Origin: Reinekea blandensis MED297
GTDB lineage: Bacteria; Pseudomonadota; Gammaproteobacteria; Pseudomonadales; Natronospirillaceae
Length of the DNA: 64,000 nucleotides
Assembly (NCBI RefSeq): GCF_000153185.1
Contig: NZ_CH724149.1
Coordinates: 1-64,000, forward strand
Reading direction: 5' to 3'
The notes under the pieces were generated by a model. It was not told the DNA's origin, searched no databases, and saw only the letters and a program-made list of their open reading frames with translations. The position numbers and the translations under genes are program-made. Within the stretch, counting starts at the first letter, position 1; each line of letters starts with the position of its first letter. Shown in pieces: positions 62,480 to 64,000 of this stretch.

Positions 62480-64000
62480 ATGGAAATCTATCATCGCGCC
62501 AAGAGGGCGCTCAGTATCTTGCTGCCAGCGATTTTGCTGTTTGCATGCGGTAACACCAACTTTGAAAACACCCGAAACGAAAGCGGCATTGATGCCGGCA
62601 AGCGAGCCTATGAGGCATTGTGCGTCAGCTGCCATGGCGTCAAAGGTGAGGGGCTGGGTTCATCGGCTTTGCCGGCTATTGATCCGACTCGAAGCACTTA
62701 TGGCGGTAAGACGCTCGCGGCTTTTATCGAAGCCAATATGCAGCGAGGCATCACGTGCCGAGGTGACTGCGCCGAGAACGTGGCTGCATACATCCGAACC
62801 TGGGAGCGATCCGATGGCGATGACAACTCCGGTAATGACGATTCGGGTGATGGCGGATCAGATGGCGGTAGTGACAGTGGTAACGACGGTGGAAGCTCCG
62901 GTGGCGATGTTGATTCGCTGAACGGCGATGCGGGCAGAGGCGCCGAGTTGTTTGTTGCTAAAAATTGTCAGACCTGTCATGGCGAGCAAGGCGGAGGACT
63001 GTATCCGTTGGTCGCCGATCGGCCAGCTTACGCGCATTCGTCTGCGCCCGCTTTGAGCATGTCTTTGCCCGAGTACATCGACTCCTATATGGGGCCGGGT
63101 AATGCACCGAAATGTCAGCAGCAGTGTGCCGCCGATGTGGCCGCTTTTATTGAAACCTGGGTAACAGACGATGGATCAGGTGGTGACTCTGGCGGTGATT
63201 CCGGTGGTGACTCTGGTGGCGACTCTGGTGGCGACTCTGGCGGTGATTCCGGTGGTGACTCTGGCGGTGATTCCGGTGGTGACTCTGGCGGTGATTCCGG
63301 TGGTGACTCTGGCGGTGATTCCGGTGGTGACTCTGGTGGCGACTCTGGCGGTGATTCCGGTGGTGACTCTGGTGGTGATTCCGGCGGTGACTCTGGTGGC
63401 GATTCCGGCGGCGACTCAGGTGGTGAACCAAATGCCGCCAATGGCAAGCTGCTGTACGAAAATGTTCAACTGAGCTGTTCCGGTTGTCACGGCGCAGACG
63501 GGACGGCACAACTGCCGAATGTCCCAAATCTGGACCCTTTTAAAGCCGTGTATCAACACAGCTCTGCTCCTGGCGAAACCTACAGCCTGGCCGACTATAT
63601 CGACCTTTATATGCCGACGACGCCCACTTTGTGTGATGAGGCCTGTGCTCGGGATATTGCCGCCTACATTCAATCCTGGCGACCGGACGATACAGGCGTT
63701 GCCTGTGCGCCTTCCGAGGTCAACTACGGCCGACGACAAATGCGCCTGCTGACGCAAAGTGAGTACGAAGCAACGTTATACGATCTGTTGGGCTACACAG
63801 TGGTGTCGAACGCTCGCGGCGTGCCGGCAGATACGCTTGTCGAAGGGTTCAGTAACCAGACGCAAACCTCGGTGACGCAAGCCTATATGGATGCCTACAT
63901 GAGCATTGCTGACAGCGCTGTGGCGTTTGCCGAGCAGGATGGCTTCGCGGGCGTTACCGACTGTGAGGGCCTGTCCAATACTGCCTGTGCGCAAGCCTTT
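62480..64000 (+). CDS. Three-heme cytochrome c lipoprotein with DUF1587-like domain, 3' end outside window
   Basis: The frame is open from ATG 62480 to the window end (over 500 residues). Signal and lipobox LLFAC (Cys23). Three cytochrome c motifs: CVSCH (48-52), CQTCH (163-167) and CSGCH (333-337), each heading a class I-like domain. Domains are joined by acidic Gly/Ser/Asp linkers; the second is 20 units of Gly-Gly-Asp-Ser. From about residue 415, RRQMRLLTQSEYEATLYDLLG matches DUF1587, the first of a DUF1587-1595-1592-1588-1585 series found with cytochromes in planctomycetes and marine gammaproteobacteria. Role unknown, possibly polysaccharide or carbohydrate oxidation. Product faces the periplasm or cell surface. 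Confidence 0.85.
   Translation, partial: MEIYHRAKRALSILLPAILLFACGNTNFENTRNESGIDAGKRAYEALCVSCHGVKGEGLGSSALPAIDPTRSTYGGKTLAAFIEANMQRGITCRGDCAENVAAYIRTWERSDGDDNSGNDDSGDGGSDGGSDSGNDGGSSGGDVDSLNGDAGRGAELFVAKNCQTCHGEQGGGLYPLVADRPAYAHSSAPALSMSLPEYIDSYMGPGNAPKCQQQCAADVAAFIETWVTDDGSGGDSGGDSGGDSGGDSGGDSGGDSGGDSGGDSGGDSGGDSGGDSGGDSGGDSGGDSGGDSGGDSGGDSGGDSGGDSGGDSGGEPNAANGKLLYENVQLSCSGCHGADGTAQLPNVPNLDPFKAVYQHSSAPGETYSLADYIDLYMPTTPTLCDEACARDIAAYIQSWRPDDTGVACAPSEVNYGRRQMRLLTQSEYEATLYDLLGYTVVSNARGVPADTLVEGFSNQTQTSVTQAYMDAYMSIADSAVAFAEQDGFAGVTDCEGLSNTACAQAF
63179..63418 (+). repeat. 12-bp tandem array coding (GGDS)20
   Basis: Twenty 12-base units with GAY TCN variation (GGTGACTCT, GGCGGTGATTCC patterns), in frame, coding Gly-Gly-Asp-Ser repeats between the second and third heme domains. 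Subject to in-frame copy-number change. Confidence 0.95.

Noticed and set aside
63179-63418. Possible CRISPR or satellite array
   Set aside because: Units are 12 bases, contiguous, with no spacers and in frame with a protein, so they are protein-coding tandem repeats.
63115-63527. Minus-strand repeat-rich frames over the (GGDS)20 array
   Set aside because: Artefacts of the 12-base repeat in other frames; the plus-strand frame carries heme motifs on both sides.

Overview
The window reads as a chromosome segment of a marine, polysaccharide-degrading gammaproteobacterium. The evidence is Gram-negative hardware (porin, TonB/ExbB/ExbD, TonB-dependent receptor, lipoproteins), dense carbohydrate-active enzymes (GH9, two GH3, three GH16, a PL1 pectate lyase and a giant GH94-like phosphorylase), CBM10/CBM6/CBM35-type modules joined by acidic or Gly/Asp/Ser linkers, and oligosaccharide ABC transporters of the peptide-type family 5. 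A Saccharospirillaceae-like host (Reinekea/Saccharospirillum type) is my inference, not something the sequence proves. I saw no tRNA, rRNA, CRISPR array or insertion sequence.

Layout. 0-3.7 kb: 5'-truncated GH9 endoglucanase and an orphan family-5 solute-binding protein. 3.8-9.1 kb: AraC regulator, NIPSNAP-like protein, Nudix hydrolase, CBM35-PL1 pectate lyase lipoprotein, acetyltransferase, small alpha/beta hydrolase. 9.1-17.5 kb: exported GH3, a periplasmic YbjN-like protein, a second acetyltransferase, a TPR-GGDEF diguanylate cyclase, and a circularly permuted cytoplasmic GH3 behind a GTAACCGGTTAC palindrome. 17.6-25.1 kb: DUF2306 protein with two Bor-like lipoproteins, two LysR regulators, an esterase, a DMT transporter, a DUF5692-like membrane protein. 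24.4-28.7 kb: minus-strand cassette of six-hairpin glycosidase-like protein, GT4 glycosyltransferase and VTT membrane protein, followed by TerC. 29.8-31.3 kb: GH16 lipoprotein with a LacI-type operator. 32.4-38.9 kb: iron-uptake island with TonB-dependent receptor, AraC regulator, OmpR-type regulator and exbB-exbD-exbD-tonB, with two Fur-box-like sites. 38.9-43.6 kb: SBP family-3 protein, dCache chemoreceptor, AcuI-like reductase and its TetR regulator.

44.1-58.6 kb is the centre of the window: a family-5 ABC transporter operon (SBP, two permeases, two ATPases), a GH16 lipoprotein with two C-terminal sandwich domains, a solitary family-1 sugar-binding protein, an 1131-residue GH94-like phosphorylase (candidate GH161/GH149 beta-1,3-glucan phosphorylase), a LacI regulator and a VTT protein. 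The 14-bp motif TGTAAGCGCTTACA (or one mismatch) occurs once before the 29.8-kb GH16, twice before the ABC operon and once before the 50-kb GH16. This supports one regulon: surface GH16 laminarinases cut beta-1,3-glucan, the ABC transporter imports oligomers, the cytoplasmic phosphorylase and GH3 process them, and the LacI protein senses a product. 59.2-64 kb: a porin, a GH16-CBM10-CBM6 secreted enzyme and the start of a three-heme cytochrome c lipoprotein with a DUF1587-like segment and a (GGDS)20 linker, cut off by the window end.
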